Origin: Arenicellales bacterium | Lineage (GTDB): Bacteria; Pseudomonadota; Gammaproteobacteria; Arenicellales; UBA868 | Assembly: GCA_028825345.1 (NCBI GenBank) | Contig: JAPKAJ010000017.1 | Location: forward strand, 1 to 17,381 | Length of the DNA: 17,381 nucleotides | Direction: 5' to 3' | Shown here: in pieces, positions 5,905-14,311 of the stretch | Layout: the number at the start of each line of letters is the position of its first letter | Numbering within the stretch: the first letter of the stretch is position 1 | Program-made: the position numbers and the translations under genes | The notes under the pieces: generated by a model | What the model was told of the DNA's origin: nothing | The model's input: only the letters and a program-made list of their open reading frames with translations | Database searches by the model: none

Positions 5905-8900
5905 CTACGACGCTGCGCTGCGCCCGGCGGCCCCGGCAAGCTGATGGGCTACCAGTTGGGCATAAAGACCACCCCGGGCCAGCAGTTCTTCGTGGGTGCC
6001 CGCCTCAATCACGCGGCCCTGGTTGAGCGCCACAATCTGGTCGGCCCCGCGCACGGTCGAAAGCCGATGCGCAATCACCAGTGTGGTGCGCTCCGCCATC
6101 AGTTCCTCCAGTGCCTGGCGCACGGCCTGCTCGTTAACCGCGTCGAGGTGCGATGTGGCCTCATCCAGAATCAGCACCGGGGCATCCTTTAGGAAGGCCC
6201 GGGCAATGGCCACACGCTGGCGCTGCCCGCCCGAAAGACGCATGCCGCGTTCGCCAACCTGGGTCTCAAGGCCATCGGGCAGCCCAGCCACAAATTCGCC
6301 CAGCGACGCCCGCTCCAGCGTAGCCATGAGCTCGGCTTCGCTGGTCTCGGGGCGGGCGATCAGGATATTGGCGCGTAGCGTATCGTTAAAAAGGTAGGTG
6401 TCCTGCGCCACCAGTGCAATCTGGCCACGCAAATCGTCCAGCGCATAGTCTCTAAGATCGTGACCGCCAAGCGTAATGGTGCCGTGCTGTGGATCCCAAA
6501 AGCGCATTAGCAAATGGGCAATGGTGGTCTTGCCGGCACCCGAGGGCCCCACCAGGGCTATGGTCTTGCCTGGTTGAGCCTTGAACCCAGCACCATCCAG
6601 TGCCTGTCGGTTACCCGCCTCGTACTGAAAGCCCACTTCATTTAATTCAATCGGTACACCACCCGCTACGCTTGGCGCCGGTACCCCGGGTCCGTCTGTG
6701 ACCGGCACCGGCTCGTTATTCACCGCATAGAGTCTGCGCGTAGACCCCAGCGTATCGGCCAACTGGCGGCTGACGTTTGAGATCTCGGAGATCGGCAAAA
6801 AAGCCGCCATCGCGAGCAGCGTCAGCAAGGGCAGCATGGCACTCTCAAGATACCCGGCATCAACCAGCATGGCGCCAACCACCACCACCGCGAGACCGCC
6901 GAGCCCGGTGGCGACTTCTAATAAAGAGGTCTGAAGGGTGAGATCCCGAAAGAAAGGCAATCTGACGCGGTGATGGTTCTGGGTGCGCTCGATCAACTCA
7001 CGGCGACGCTCGTCGATGTGGGTAAAGGCAATGATCTCGCTTAAACCCTGCACGGTATCCACCGCATGGGCGTTCAACTCGCCCAACGCCTCGCGCGCCC
7101 GTGAGCCCATCTCGTCTACCCGGCGGCGCAGCATAAAGGGGCTGAGCGCCACGATGACCAGAAAAGGCGCCAGCACCGCTGCCATCTGCCAGCCAAAATA
7201 AATCAGCACGCCCATCACAAGGCCCGGTACCAGCACCGCCACAAAGGCAGGTGCCACAGTGTGGGCAAAAAAGTACTCCACCAGTTCTACATCGTAAGTG
7301 GCCATGCCGACCATATCGCCGGTGCGACGGCGCACCATATAGGCAGGGGCCAGCCGGTCGAGCTTTTCAAAAAGCGCAATGCGCATCTCGGCCAGCAGCC
7401 GAAACGCCATGTCGTGCGCGATCCACGATTCCAGCCAATGAAAGATACCCGCAACGGGCGCCATGATGCCGAGCAGAATCAATAAATCGACAAAGGGCTC
7501 GCCCGTTTTAACGGCACGCACCGCCAACGCACTGACCACGCCAATGCCGATAAAGGCCAGCACCCGCGTCACCCCAAAACCAAAAGTCATAACGAGCCTT
7601 CCTTTATAGGGCACGATGTACTTCATCAGCTCGCGCGCGGCCGCGACCCAGCCAAGGCCCTGCGCCTTAACAATGGCGTCGGTGGGGGCAAACTGCGCCT
7701 GTTCGCTATAAAGCGGTATTTCGTCTGCCCCCGATTGCAGGGGCGCGTTGCTGCCGATACCAACCTCGGCCGCAACACTCTCTTCGGCCTGACCCGCCAT
7801 CAGGCTATGGTAGACACCGCCCTCTTGCATCAACTGCGCATGGGTACCCTGCTCGGCGATGGCGCCCTCGTTAAGCACCAGAATGCGATCAGCATCGATC
7901 ACGCTGGACAGGCGATGGGCAAAAATCAGCGTGGTGCGCCCTTGCATCAGTCGATTGAGGGCGACCTGGATGATGGCCTCGTTCTCGGCATCCACAGCCG
8001 AAAGCGCTTCGTCCAGAATCAGAATCGGGGCATCGCGCAAAATAGCCCGCGCAATGGCGATCCTCTGGCGCTGCCCGCCCGACAGGCGAATCCCTCTCTC
8101 ACCGATAACGGTGTCGTAACGTTGCGGCAATTGCGTAACGAACTCGTGTGCGTTGGCAGCCCGGCAGGCCTCCTCTAACTCGACCGACGTTGCATCTGGC
8201 TTACCCACCCGCAGGTTATCTGCCACCGTGCCATGAAAAAGATAAGTATCCTGATTGACCACCGCGATCTGCGCACGGATATCATCAAGGCAAAGATCTT
8301 TAAGATCGTACCCACCGATCTTGATCGTCCCATTATCCGGATCATAAAAGCGCAGCAATAAACGCACGATGGATGATTTACCCACACCGCTGGGACCCAC
8401 AAAACCCACTCGCTCGCCAGCGTTGGCCGTAAAGCTCAAGCCCTCGTGGGCAGCACGGCGCCCACCGGGGTAGGCAAAGCTCACCTCTTCAAACGACACC
8501 GTGGGACTTAAAGTGCCCGCCGGCGTGGCTGTGGATTTCTCGGTGACGATGGGCCTGGCATCCAGCAGTTGAAAGATCGTCTGGGCTGAAGCCTGCGCCA
8601 GCATGCCGTTGTGCATCAACGAGCGCATATCGCGCAACGGGCGGTACACCTCCACGCCCAGCATCAGCACCATGAGCAACACCGCAAGGCTCATATCGCC
8701 ATCGCTTACCCGAAAAGCCCCGTAAGCCAGTGTCGCTGCCGCGCCCAGGGTAATGCCCGTATCGGTAATGCCACGGGCCAGCGAGTTGGTGGCCAGCACC
8801 CACATGGTGGAGCGAAAAAGATCCTCCGCCCGGGCTTTAAGTGTCTTTGCTCGCGCCTTGCTCTGGCCAAAAGCCTTTAAGGTGGCAAGGCCCTGCACAG

Positions 8901-9501
8901 AATCTAAAAACTCTGCCGCGAATGCGGTGTAAGACCGACCCCGTTCGAGGCTGCTTTTCTTATCCCAACTGTGAAAGATCTGCGGCGCCACCAGCGTGAA
9001 GAGCGCGGCGATCAGCATCACCGCCGCGATGGGCACATCAAAAAAGGCCACCACCGCAAAGATCAAAAACGGCGTAAGAATAGAGACGATTAACTGCGGC
9101 AGGTACTGCCCGAAATAGATCTCAAGCTGCTCGACGCCTTCGATCATCGCCACAATGGCGTCTCCGGTGCGTTCAAGCCCAAAATGCGCCGGACCCAACT
9201 GCGTAACCTGATCGAAGATCACCCGCCGCAGATGTACCTGGACTATTGCCGCAGTATTGTGCGCGATCATCGTGCGCAGGTATTCAAGCCAGCCGCGCGC
9301 CATCATGACGGCGGCCACACCTATAACAGGCAGGATCAGATCGTTAAGGGGCGCCCCGGCGAAAACCCGGGCAATCAGCCAGCCCAGCAAAGCAAGGCGA
9401 GCGATACCAAACAATACGGCCAAAACGCCAATCGCCACTGCGCCAAAGATGCGCAGCCGCACACCCCTGGTAAAACCCCAGAGCCTTAAGTCGAAATACA
9501 T
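5905..9501 (-). CDS. Fused ABC exporter with two transmembrane and two ATPase domains
   Basis: A 1198-residue protein holding two full exporter halves in tandem. Half 1 has membrane helices over about 15-300, then an ATPase with Walker A GPSGVGKS (369-376), signature LSGGQRQR (473-480), Walker B ILILDE (493-498) and H-loop H529. Half 2 has helices over about 635-910, Walker A GPSGAGKT (985-992), signature LSGGQRQR (1089-1096), Walker B with ILDEATS (1111-1117) and H1145. Both sites keep the catalytic glutamate and histidine, so both should hydrolyse ATP. The layout resembles a fused CydD-CydC-type or other heterodimeric exporter, but the cargo is unknown. A linker with little hydrophobic character (about 565-620) joins the halves. 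The ATG at 9501 follows a good ribosome site (AGGGGGG on the coding strand). It is divergent from the dioxygenase operon. Confidence 0.92.
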   Translation of the reverse strand: MYFDLRLWGFTRGVRLRIFGAVAIGVLAVLFGIARLALLGWLIARVFAGAPLNDLILPVIGVAAVMMARGWLEYLRTMIAHNTAAIVQVHLRRVIFDQVTQLGPAHFGLERTGDAIVAMIEGVEQLEIYFGQYLPQLIVSILTPFLIFAVVAFFDVPIAAVMLIAALFTLVAPQIFHSWDKKSSLERGRSYTAFAAEFLDSVQGLATLKAFGQSKARAKTLKARAEDLFRSTMWVLATNSLARGITDTGITLGAAATLAYGAFRVSDGDMSLAVLLMVLMLGVEVYRPLRDMRSLMHNGMLAQASAQTIFQLLDARPIVTEKSTATPAGTLSPTVSFEEVSFAYPGGRRAAHEGLSFTANAGERVGFVGPSGVGKSSIVRLLLRFYDPDNGTIKIGGYDLKDLCLDDIRAQIAVVNQDTYLFHGTVADNLRVGKPDATSVELEEACRAANAHEFVTQLPQRYDTVIGERGIRLSGGQRQRIAIARAILRDAPILILDEALSAVDAENEAIIQVALNRLMQGRTTLIFAHRLSSVIDADRILVLNEGAIAEQGTHAQLMQEGGVYHSLMAGQAEESVAAEVGIGSNAPLQSGADEIPLYSEQAQFAPTDAIVKAQGLGWVAAARELMKYIVPYKGRLVMTFGFGVTRVLAFIGIGVVSALAVRAVKTGEPFVDLLILLGIMAPVAGIFHWLESWIAHDMAFRLLAEMRIALFEKLDRLAPAYMVRRRTGDMVGMATYDVELVEYFFAHTVAPAFVAVLVPGLVMGVLIYFGWQMAAVLAPFLVIVALSPFMLRRRVDEMGSRAREALGELNAHAVDTVQGLSEIIAFTHIDERRRELIERTQNHHRVRLPFFRDLTLQTSLLEVATGLGGLAVVVVGAMLVDAGYLESAMLPLLTLLAMAAFLPISEISNVSRQLADTLGSTRRLYAVNNEPVPVTDGPGVPAPSVAGGVPIELNEVGFQYEAGNRQALDGAGFKAQPGKTIALVGPSGAGKTTIAHLLMRFWDPQHGTITLGGHDLRDYALDDLRGQIALVAQDTYLFNDTLRANILIARPETSEAELMATLERASLGEFVAGLPDGLETQVGERGMRLSGGQRQRVAIARAFLKDAPVLILDEATSHLDAVNEQAVRQALEELMAERTTLVIAHRLSTVRGADQIVALNQGRVIEAGTHEELLARGGLYAQLVAHQLAGAAGRSAAS

Positions 9502-9604
9502 ACCACCCCCCTAAGCGAATGGGGCGATTGTACTGGAAGCTACCCAGCAACCTGAATGGCGCTGATTCTGGTGAGCTTATAATCAAAGCCGAGAGGTAGC
9601 TAAC
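9502..9604. promoter_or_regulatory. Divergent promoter region between the exporter and dioxygenase genes
   Basis: On the plus strand a perfect TATAAT lies at 9578-9583, 22 bases before the GTG start of the dioxygenase, with ribosome site GAGAGG at 9591-9596; no good -35 box is seen. On the minus strand TACAAT (plus-strand 9527-9532) could be the -10 box of the exporter, again with no clear -35. Weak -35 boxes suggest activator-dependent promoters. Confidence 0.55.
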
Positions 9605-10465
9605 GTGACGACCGATGCGATGAACTACAAAGAGATTGAAGTCACACCGCAATCAGCGGCGCTTGGCGCCGTGATCAGCGGGGTTGATCTATCCAAAGAG
9701 CCAAGCAAGCACGCCATGGCAGAACTCGAAGATGCCTTTGGCCGCTATTCAGTGATCTTTTTTCGAAATCAAGACCTCGCCCCACAGCAGCACATCGCAA
9801 TGGCCGAACGCTGGGGCGCTATTAACGTAAACCGTTTTTTCAAACCCCTGGACGGCTATCCACAGATCGCCCAGGTCATAAAGGAGGCAAACCAGAAAGA
9901 AAACATTGGCGGCACCTGGCATACGGATCATTCCTATGACCTGATCCCGGCCATGGGTTCTATGCTGTATGCCCGCGAGGTGCCAACCGTTGGCGGCGAT
10001 ACCCTGTTCTCCAGCATGTATCTGGCCTACCAGGCCCTGTCGGAAGGCATGAAAAACATGCTCACAAATCTCAAGGCCTGGCATTCCAGCCGCCATGTCT
10101 TTGGCTACAGCGTGAACAACAGCGAGCACTACGAGGACGGGCGCCTCGCCAACCCAAACCAGGCAACCCAGGATGCCCTGCATCCGGTGGTGATCACCCA
10201 TCCCCTGACGGGAAGAAAGGCGCTATACGTTAATGCCGATTTCACCGTCCGCTTTGACGGCTGGACCGCTGAGGAATCGCAGCCCATTTTGGATTTTCTC
10301 TACGCCCATGGCGCACGTCAGGAATTCACCTGCCGCTTTCATTGGGAGCCGGGCTCCATTGCCTTTTGGGACAACCGCGCCACATGGCACTACGCCATGA
10401 ACGACTACCAGGGCGACAGGCGCATCATGGACCGCATCACGCTTGAGGGCGTGGCGCTGAATTGA
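9605..10465 (+). CDS. TauD/TfdA-family Fe(II)/2-oxoglutarate-dependent dioxygenase
   Basis: A 286-residue enzyme of typical family length. It would use Fe(II), O2 and 2-oxoglutarate to hydroxylate a small substrate, releasing succinate and CO2, as in taurine or 2,4-D breakdown. The iron-binding triad is H106 and D108 in TWHTDHSYD, and distal H262 in WDNRATWHYAMNDY; R273 is well placed to bind 2-oxoglutarate. The start is GTG at 9605, eight bases after GAGAGG; an in-frame ATG lies at 9620. The substrate is not evident: neighbours include no sulfonate transporter, so taurine is not specially favoured. It heads a probable operon with the zinc protein 18 bases downstream and the small membrane protein, ending at the terminator at 11593-11624. 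Confidence 0.9.
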   Translation: MTTDAMNYKEIEVTPQSAALGAVISGVDLSKEPSKHAMAELEDAFGRYSVIFFRNQDLAPQQHIAMAERWGAINVNRFFKPLDGYPQIAQVIKEANQKENIGGTWHTDHSYDLIPAMGSMLYAREVPTVGGDTLFSSMYLAYQALSEGMKNMLTNLKAWHSSRHVFGYSVNNSEHYEDGRLANPNQATQDALHPVVITHPLTGRKALYVNADFTVRFDGWTAEESQPILDFLYAHGARQEFTCRFHWEPGSIAFWDNRATWHYAMNDYQGDRRIMDRITLEGVALN

Positions 10466-10483
10466 TCGATACCATCGGTTGTA

Positions 10484-11101
10484 ATGACTGACCAGGATCA
10501 AGAAGCCCTGATCGAATGCCAGTGCGGCAAGTGTGCGTTGGCTGTTGCCGATAAAGCCGCCACTCTTTTTCTGCGTTGTGGGTGCGTCGATTGTCGTCAA
10601 GCGCTTTGGTGGGGGCATGAGCATGGCGGTGCCAAGCCTGAGCCCTTGCCACGTCTTTTTTATCTGCGATCCGACATTGTTGACGTTGCAGGAAAGGCTT
10701 ACATGAAGGCCTTTAAGCTGCGCAGTACTGGAAAATCTACCCGCATCTACTGTACTCAGTGCTATTCGGTGCTAGGGGTAGATCACCCGACATATCAAAA
10801 CAACGTCTTTTTGAATTTTCCGGATCATTGTACTAACCATGGCGTTCTATCCAGAGCGCTCAGCGCTTATCTCAACATGAGCGACTACTTCGCGGCTGTT
10901 GGTTTTGCACCCACAGAAGATGTGCCGTTGTTTGCCTCAACTGACTTTGCGCCCGAAAGACAAAGATTTCTCTCGCTGCCCGACGTCGCCCATTCTTTTA
11001 AAGAGCCCAGCGGGCCACCAAGCGGGGTGACCTTGGGATCCTTAATTCAAAGCCTTGGCGCAGTGACAGTCCTCAATCTTGTCGAAGGCGTTGTGGGTTA
11101 G
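10484..11101 (+). CDS. GFA/CENP-V-family zinc-binding protein
   Basis: A 205-residue protein with the cysteine pattern of the GFA (glutathione-dependent formaldehyde-activating-like)/CENP-V fold: CQCGKC at residues 12-17, CGCVDC at 32-37 and CTQC at 90-93, expected to bind two zinc ions. The C-terminal 80 residues fall outside the core fold and end in a mildly hydrophobic segment (VTLGSLIQSLGAVTVLNLVE). Most family members have no proven function; formaldehyde detoxification should not be assumed. It starts 18 bases after the dioxygenase stop, so the two are probably co-transcribed, but the ribosome site is weak. Confidence 0.8.
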   Translation: MTDQDQEALIECQCGKCALAVADKAATLFLRCGCVDCRQALWWGHEHGGAKPEPLPRLFYLRSDIVDVAGKAYMKAFKLRSTGKSTRIYCTQCYSVLGVDHPTYQNNVFLNFPDHCTNHGVLSRALSAYLNMSDYFAAVGFAPTEDVPLFASTDFAPERQRFLSLPDVAHSFKEPSGPPSGVTLGSLIQSLGAVTVLNLVEGVVG

Positions 11102-11169
11102 ACGGCAGTGCCTTTGCTTTGCGATGCAAAAAAACAAACAATAGAACAACCAATAATAGGAGATTGGTG

Positions 11170-11556
11170 ATGTCGCCTAAGCTAACGTTGACGATAGTGT
11201 CGGTAGCTTTGGTACTGACTGGATTGGTGTTTTTCGGCTTTGCTGAAAAAATTACCCAAGGCCTGTGGCCCCAAGCGGATGCCTACGCGATGAATATTGG
11301 CGTTGTCATGCGTTACATCCTGGGGGCATCGGTTATCACCAGCGGATGCATACTTTTTCAGGCACGGGCAGTGGAGGATCAAAGCAGTGTTAAGAAAATT
11401 CTATTAGGCGGTGCGGTAGGGTTGGCTGTTATTTTTGCCACATTGGCGTGTATCCGAGTGACGGGTAATACTTTAGTTCCGCTGCCGCCTATCGTCATGG
11501 TAGCCGTACTTTCTGGTTTGTGCTTTTGGTCGGCGTTTAAGGTTAAAAGCAGCTGA
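11170..11556 (+). CDS. Small four-helix membrane protein of unknown function
   Basis: Starting at the ATG at 11170, which follows AGGAGA at 11158-11163, the protein has 128 residues; an upstream ATG at 11119 lacks a ribosome site and would add a polar, unlikely N-terminus. Four hydrophobic segments lie at about 7-24, 43-63, 77-95 and 104-122, so it is an inner-membrane protein with both ends probably on the same side. I do not recognise the family; it resembles the many small DUF proteins of about 120-130 residues with four helices. It is the last gene before the terminator and is separated by 68 bases from the zinc protein. Confidence 0.75.
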   Translation: MSPKLTLTIVSVALVLTGLVFFGFAEKITQGLWPQADAYAMNIGVVMRYILGASVITSGCILFQARAVEDQSSVKKILLGGAVGLAVIFATLACIRVTGNTLVPLPPIVMVAVLSGLCFWSAFKVKSS

Positions 11557-11592
11557 TTGCAGCTCTAGACAAAGCAAGCGCGCATATCGGTG

Positions 11593-11624
11593 AAACAGAT
11601 CTGCATATTCCCAGGTCTGTTTTT
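11593..11624 (+). terminator. Rho-independent terminator of the dioxygenase operon
   Basis: An 11-base-pair stem with one G-T pair, AAACAGATCTG (11593-11603) against CAGGTCTGTTT (11612-11622), encloses an eight-base loop and runs into a T-tract. It lies 37 bases after the membrane protein stop. Confidence 0.85.
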
Positions 11625-11642
11625 GCAAAGAGGCTTACAGTT

Positions 11643-11849
11643 TTAATGGAGGATTGGTAATAACCAACCCAACCGCTTTACTAAATCCCTACTCTTAACT
11701 GTATGCAGTCTTGTCACAATCCGATGGCAACTCGGGCAGAAATAGTGTGTCTTGTAATTGAAGGCGAGCAGAGTATCGTGCCCGCAGCCCTCGCAGTAGA
11801 TGCGTGCGAACCCCTTTTGTAGATTGGCGCAGTTGATAGGGGTGGGGTT
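11643..11849 (-). pseudogene. Fragment of an IS91-like transposase (zinc-binding N-terminal domain)
   Basis: A 68-codon open stretch on the minus strand between two stops, with no start codon. It encodes NLQKGFARIYCEGCGHD, then LLAFNYKTHYFCPSCHR. The pairs CxxC and CPSC and the GFAR...LLAFSCK-like spacing match the zinc-binding domain at the N-terminus of IS91/IS801-type transposases. After this the frame continues about 25 residues to a stop. The catalytic HUH-type domain is absent, so this is a dead remnant. It marks a past insertion or rearrangement exactly between two metabolic operons. No element ends could be identified in the flanks (11850-11989), which hold nothing else I recognise. 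Confidence 0.7.
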
Positions 11850-11989
11850 TTACGATCTCGGCCCGGGTGGGGAGTATGCGGGCGCGGTAGATAAAAGCTT
11901 AGATGCATTCAAGCGCCTGCAGTTACTGGGCGGTGTTCCGCGGGGCAAAGATCAGCCAGGTCTTCCGGGGTGAGCTGTCATCCTGACTT

Positions 11990-13045
11990 TTAAATCGACG
12001 TTAACATCGGCCACAAGCCATCCGCACCCTGGTCACAAACAAACCGTCCGAGTCGCGCTGCCCAGACCCGTTCCGGTAAAAAGTCATCACGCCAGGTCCA
12101 TAACCGACGGGTCCTGTGGTGCAAGCTGTACTCGCGCGTAAATCCAATTGCACCGTGAACTTGATGCGCGATCGCCGCACCGGTATTTGCCGCTTCGCCA
12201 GTGCGAATCTTGGCCGAGGCAACCGCCATAAAGGTACGGCGATCTGTCAGGCCATACTGGATTATTGTTTTCATTGCGGCATCGGCTGCAGCACTGGCCG
12301 CCGCCACTTCACCAGCAAGAATAGCCAGGTTGTGCTGCACTGCCTGAAACTTGACGATAGCTCGCCCAAACTGGGTCCGTGTCTGCGCGTAGTCGCTGGA
12401 TTGGGCGAGGATATGGGCAAGTGCGCCCGCCATTTGTTGGGATCGCAAGGCGGCTCCCATTAGCAGCAAGGCATCTCCCCAGTCACCTTCGGCGGCAATG
12501 GCAACTGGCGCTCCATCGAACGTCACATCTGCATCAATGCCCCGAGTAGCCCCGGCGACCTCACCGACTTGCCAGGCACTGCGATCAAACAAGGCCAGTC
12601 CGACACCGGATTCAAGAGTAACGGTACACACAGCATGCTGCGCGTTGTGGGCAAACGGTAAACGCTGAACATTGCCAGAAAACCGGCCGTTAGCCACGGC
12701 AGGCAAAGCGGCATCGCCGTAAACAGGTGCAATTGTCATAGGGCCCGCTGGAACATCCAGCCCAGCGGCTGCCAGCAGGTAGCTTGCGAGCAGTGTTTCG
12801 GTCAGAGGCACAGGGATGGCATGATGCCCGCTTAGGCGGGCGATCGCGAAACCATCTGCAAGTGAAGCGCCACCGCCACCGGCGGCCTCGGATATCCAGG
12901 CCCGACTCAGACCAGTTGCCTCCAGAGACTGCCAGAGTGATTCGGGCCACTGGCCGTTGTCCGCTGCATTAACGACACCGTCAGAACATTGATCTGCCAG
13001 CAATTTATCGAGCGTTGCCATAATCAGTGGGTCAGCTTGAATCAT
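11990..13045 (-). CDS. Acyl-CoA dehydrogenase, small-subunit type
   Basis: A 351-residue flavoprotein-fold dehydrogenase. The region around AQTRTQFGRAIVKFQAVQHN (about 225-244) is the typical C-terminal helical-domain signature, and the end carries HHRTRRLWTWRDDF, characteristic of the shorter subunit of two-gene acyl-CoA dehydrogenases. The N-terminal half is divergent and has no clear SEP/SGSD flavin motif, in keeping with a subunit that may not be catalytic alone. Such subunits usually pair with a roughly 385-residue partner to form an alpha2beta2 enzyme, as in steroid side-chain degradation. The natural partner is the divergent gene at 13154. GGTGGA precedes the ATG at 13045. The substrate is unknown. 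Confidence 0.85.
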   Translation of the reverse strand: MIQADPLIMATLDKLLADQCSDGVVNAADNGQWPESLWQSLEATGLSRAWISEAAGGGGASLADGFAIARLSGHHAIPVPLTETLLASYLLAAAGLDVPAGPMTIAPVYGDAALPAVANGRFSGNVQRLPFAHNAQHAVCTVTLESGVGLALFDRSAWQVGEVAGATRGIDADVTFDGAPVAIAAEGDWGDALLLMGAALRSQQMAGALAHILAQSSDYAQTRTQFGRAIVKFQAVQHNLAILAGEVAAASAAADAAMKTIIQYGLTDRRTFMAVASAKIRTGEAANTGAAIAHQVHGAIGFTREYSLHHRTRRLWTWRDDFLPERVWAARLGRFVCDQGADGLWPMLTSI

Positions 13046-13104
13046 TTATCCACCGTTCAGGGTTTGGTTGTCCAATGAGTTGGCCTTGGGCAGAAAATAG
13101 CGGA

Positions 13105-13128
13105 GAATCAGGATTCTAACCTTGATTC
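13105..13128. promoter_or_regulatory. Imperfect inverted repeat between divergent dehydrogenase genes
   Basis: GAATCAGG (13105-13112) faces CCTTGATTC (13120-13128), an inverted repeat with one extra base in the right arm. It sits in the 108-base region that must hold both promoters, 26 bases before the large-subunit start. A TetR- or similar-type operator controlling both directions is plausible but not shown. Confidence 0.4.
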
Positions 13129-13153
13129 AGCGCCACACTTTAATCACTTATTA

Positions 13154-14311
13154 ATGACTTGCGCAATACAGTTTGACCCAATCCAATTGCCCGCGGCGGC
13201 AGAAGCGATGCGCAAGCGCGTGCGTGAATTTCTTCACCGCCAAGCGAGCGCTGGGAGTTTTATACCCAACGGCTTTGGTATGACCGATCACTCGCCAGAG
13301 TTCAGTCGGCTGTGTGGCGACGCGGGGTTCATCGGCATGACCTGGCCGCGCGAATATGGCGGCGGGGAACACACTTTTCTCGAACGGTTTGTGGTGACCG
13401 AAGAAATGATAGCCGCAGGCGCGCCGGTTTGGGCGCACTGGGTAGCCGATCGGCAGAGCGGTCCGATGTTGATACGTTACGGTAGCACTGCGGTCAAAAA
13501 AATGGTGCTTCCTAAGATTATTGCCGGCGAGTGCTATTTTTGTATCGGCATGAGCGAGCCGGATTCCGGATCCGATCTTTTCTCGCTGCGCTCGCGTGCT
13601 GATCCGGTTGATGAAGGCTGGTCGGTTAATGGCCGTAAGATCTGGACCAGTAATGCTCATCGATCCCAATACATAATCGCTCTACTGCGAACAGCACCAG
13701 CGACCGATAGCAACCGTCGACATGGATTGACACAATTTCTGATTCCGATGGATGCACCGGGTATCAACGTGCGTCCAATCCACAATCTGACCGGTGCACA
13801 TGAATTCAATGAAGTGACCTTTGACGATGTTTTTGTTGCCAGCGACCATATTATTGGGGAGGTCGACAATGCCTGGAAACAGGCCACCAACGAGCTCGCC
13901 TATGAGCGCAGTGGACCCGAACGGTTCCTTGAAACATTTGCGGTCCTGTACGGCCTGGTCCATGCTGCGGGCCGCGATCCCGAGCAAAGAAGTGCCGAAG
14001 GTATCGGACGACTGATCGCCCAGTTGTCGACGTTGCGGCAGATGTCCCTTTCAGTGGCCGGCATGTTGAGCGACGGCAAAGTGCCCGAAGTCGAGTCCGC
14101 TGTCGTCAAGGAGATGGGCACCAATTGGGAACAGGCATTGCCGGGCGTCGCGCGCAATCTGGTGCCTGATATCATCGGCGAACCGGGTGAGCGCGAGCAC
14201 CTGGAGGCGCTGATCCACGAGGCAACGTTGTTTGCCCCCAAACTGACTATCCAGGGTGGCACCCGCGAAATTCTGCGCGGCATCATTGCCCGCGGTCTCG
14301 GACTGCGTTGA
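13154..14311 (+). CDS. Acyl-CoA dehydrogenase, large-subunit type
   Basis: A 385-residue FAD enzyme that introduces a 2,3 double bond into an acyl-CoA and passes electrons to ETF. The flavin/substrate motif MSEPDSGSD is at residues 133-141 and the KIWTSNAH strand at 162-169. NELAYERSGPER (246-257) contains E251, which is placed like the catalytic glutamate of isovaleryl-CoA-type dehydrogenases. The FAD-binding C-terminal motif IQGGTREILRG is at 366-376. It lacks a recognisable ribosome site before the ATG at 13154, so it may be a leaderless or weakly translated start. The stop overlaps the TTG start of the CoA ligase (TTGA), implying translational coupling. Its probable partner is the divergently encoded small subunit. 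Confidence 0.92.
   Translation: MTCAIQFDPIQLPAAAEAMRKRVREFLHRQASAGSFIPNGFGMTDHSPEFSRLCGDAGFIGMTWPREYGGGEHTFLERFVVTEEMIAAGAPVWAHWVADRQSGPMLIRYGSTAVKKMVLPKIIAGECYFCIGMSEPDSGSDLFSLRSRADPVDEGWSVNGRKIWTSNAHRSQYIIALLRTAPATDSNRRHGLTQFLIPMDAPGINVRPIHNLTGAHEFNEVTFDDVFVASDHIIGEVDNAWKQATNELAYERSGPERFLETFAVLYGLVHAAGRDPEQRSAEGIGRLIAQLSTLRQMSLSVAGMLSDGKVPEVESAVVKEMGTNWEQALPGVARNLVPDIIGEPGEREHLEALIHEATLFAPKLTIQGGTREILRGIIARGLGLR

Noticed and set aside
5905..9501. CydDC glutathione/cysteine exporter for cytochrome bd assembly
   Set aside because: The two-half layout is similar, but no cytochrome bd genes are nearby and residues specific for that pair cannot be judged by eye.
9605..10465. Taurine dioxygenase specifically
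   Set aside because: The TauD/TfdA fold is clear but no taurine transport genes are nearby and the family has many substrates, so no gene symbol was given.
11714..11908. 64-codon minus-strand frame as a gene
   Set aside because: It overlaps the transposase fragment in another frame, is rich in proline and arginine, and lacks a ribosome site; the fragment in the other frame has the zinc motif.
13151..13669. 172-codon minus-strand frame opposite the large dehydrogenase
   Set aside because: Same reason: complete overlap with a well-supported gene and no recognisable domain.
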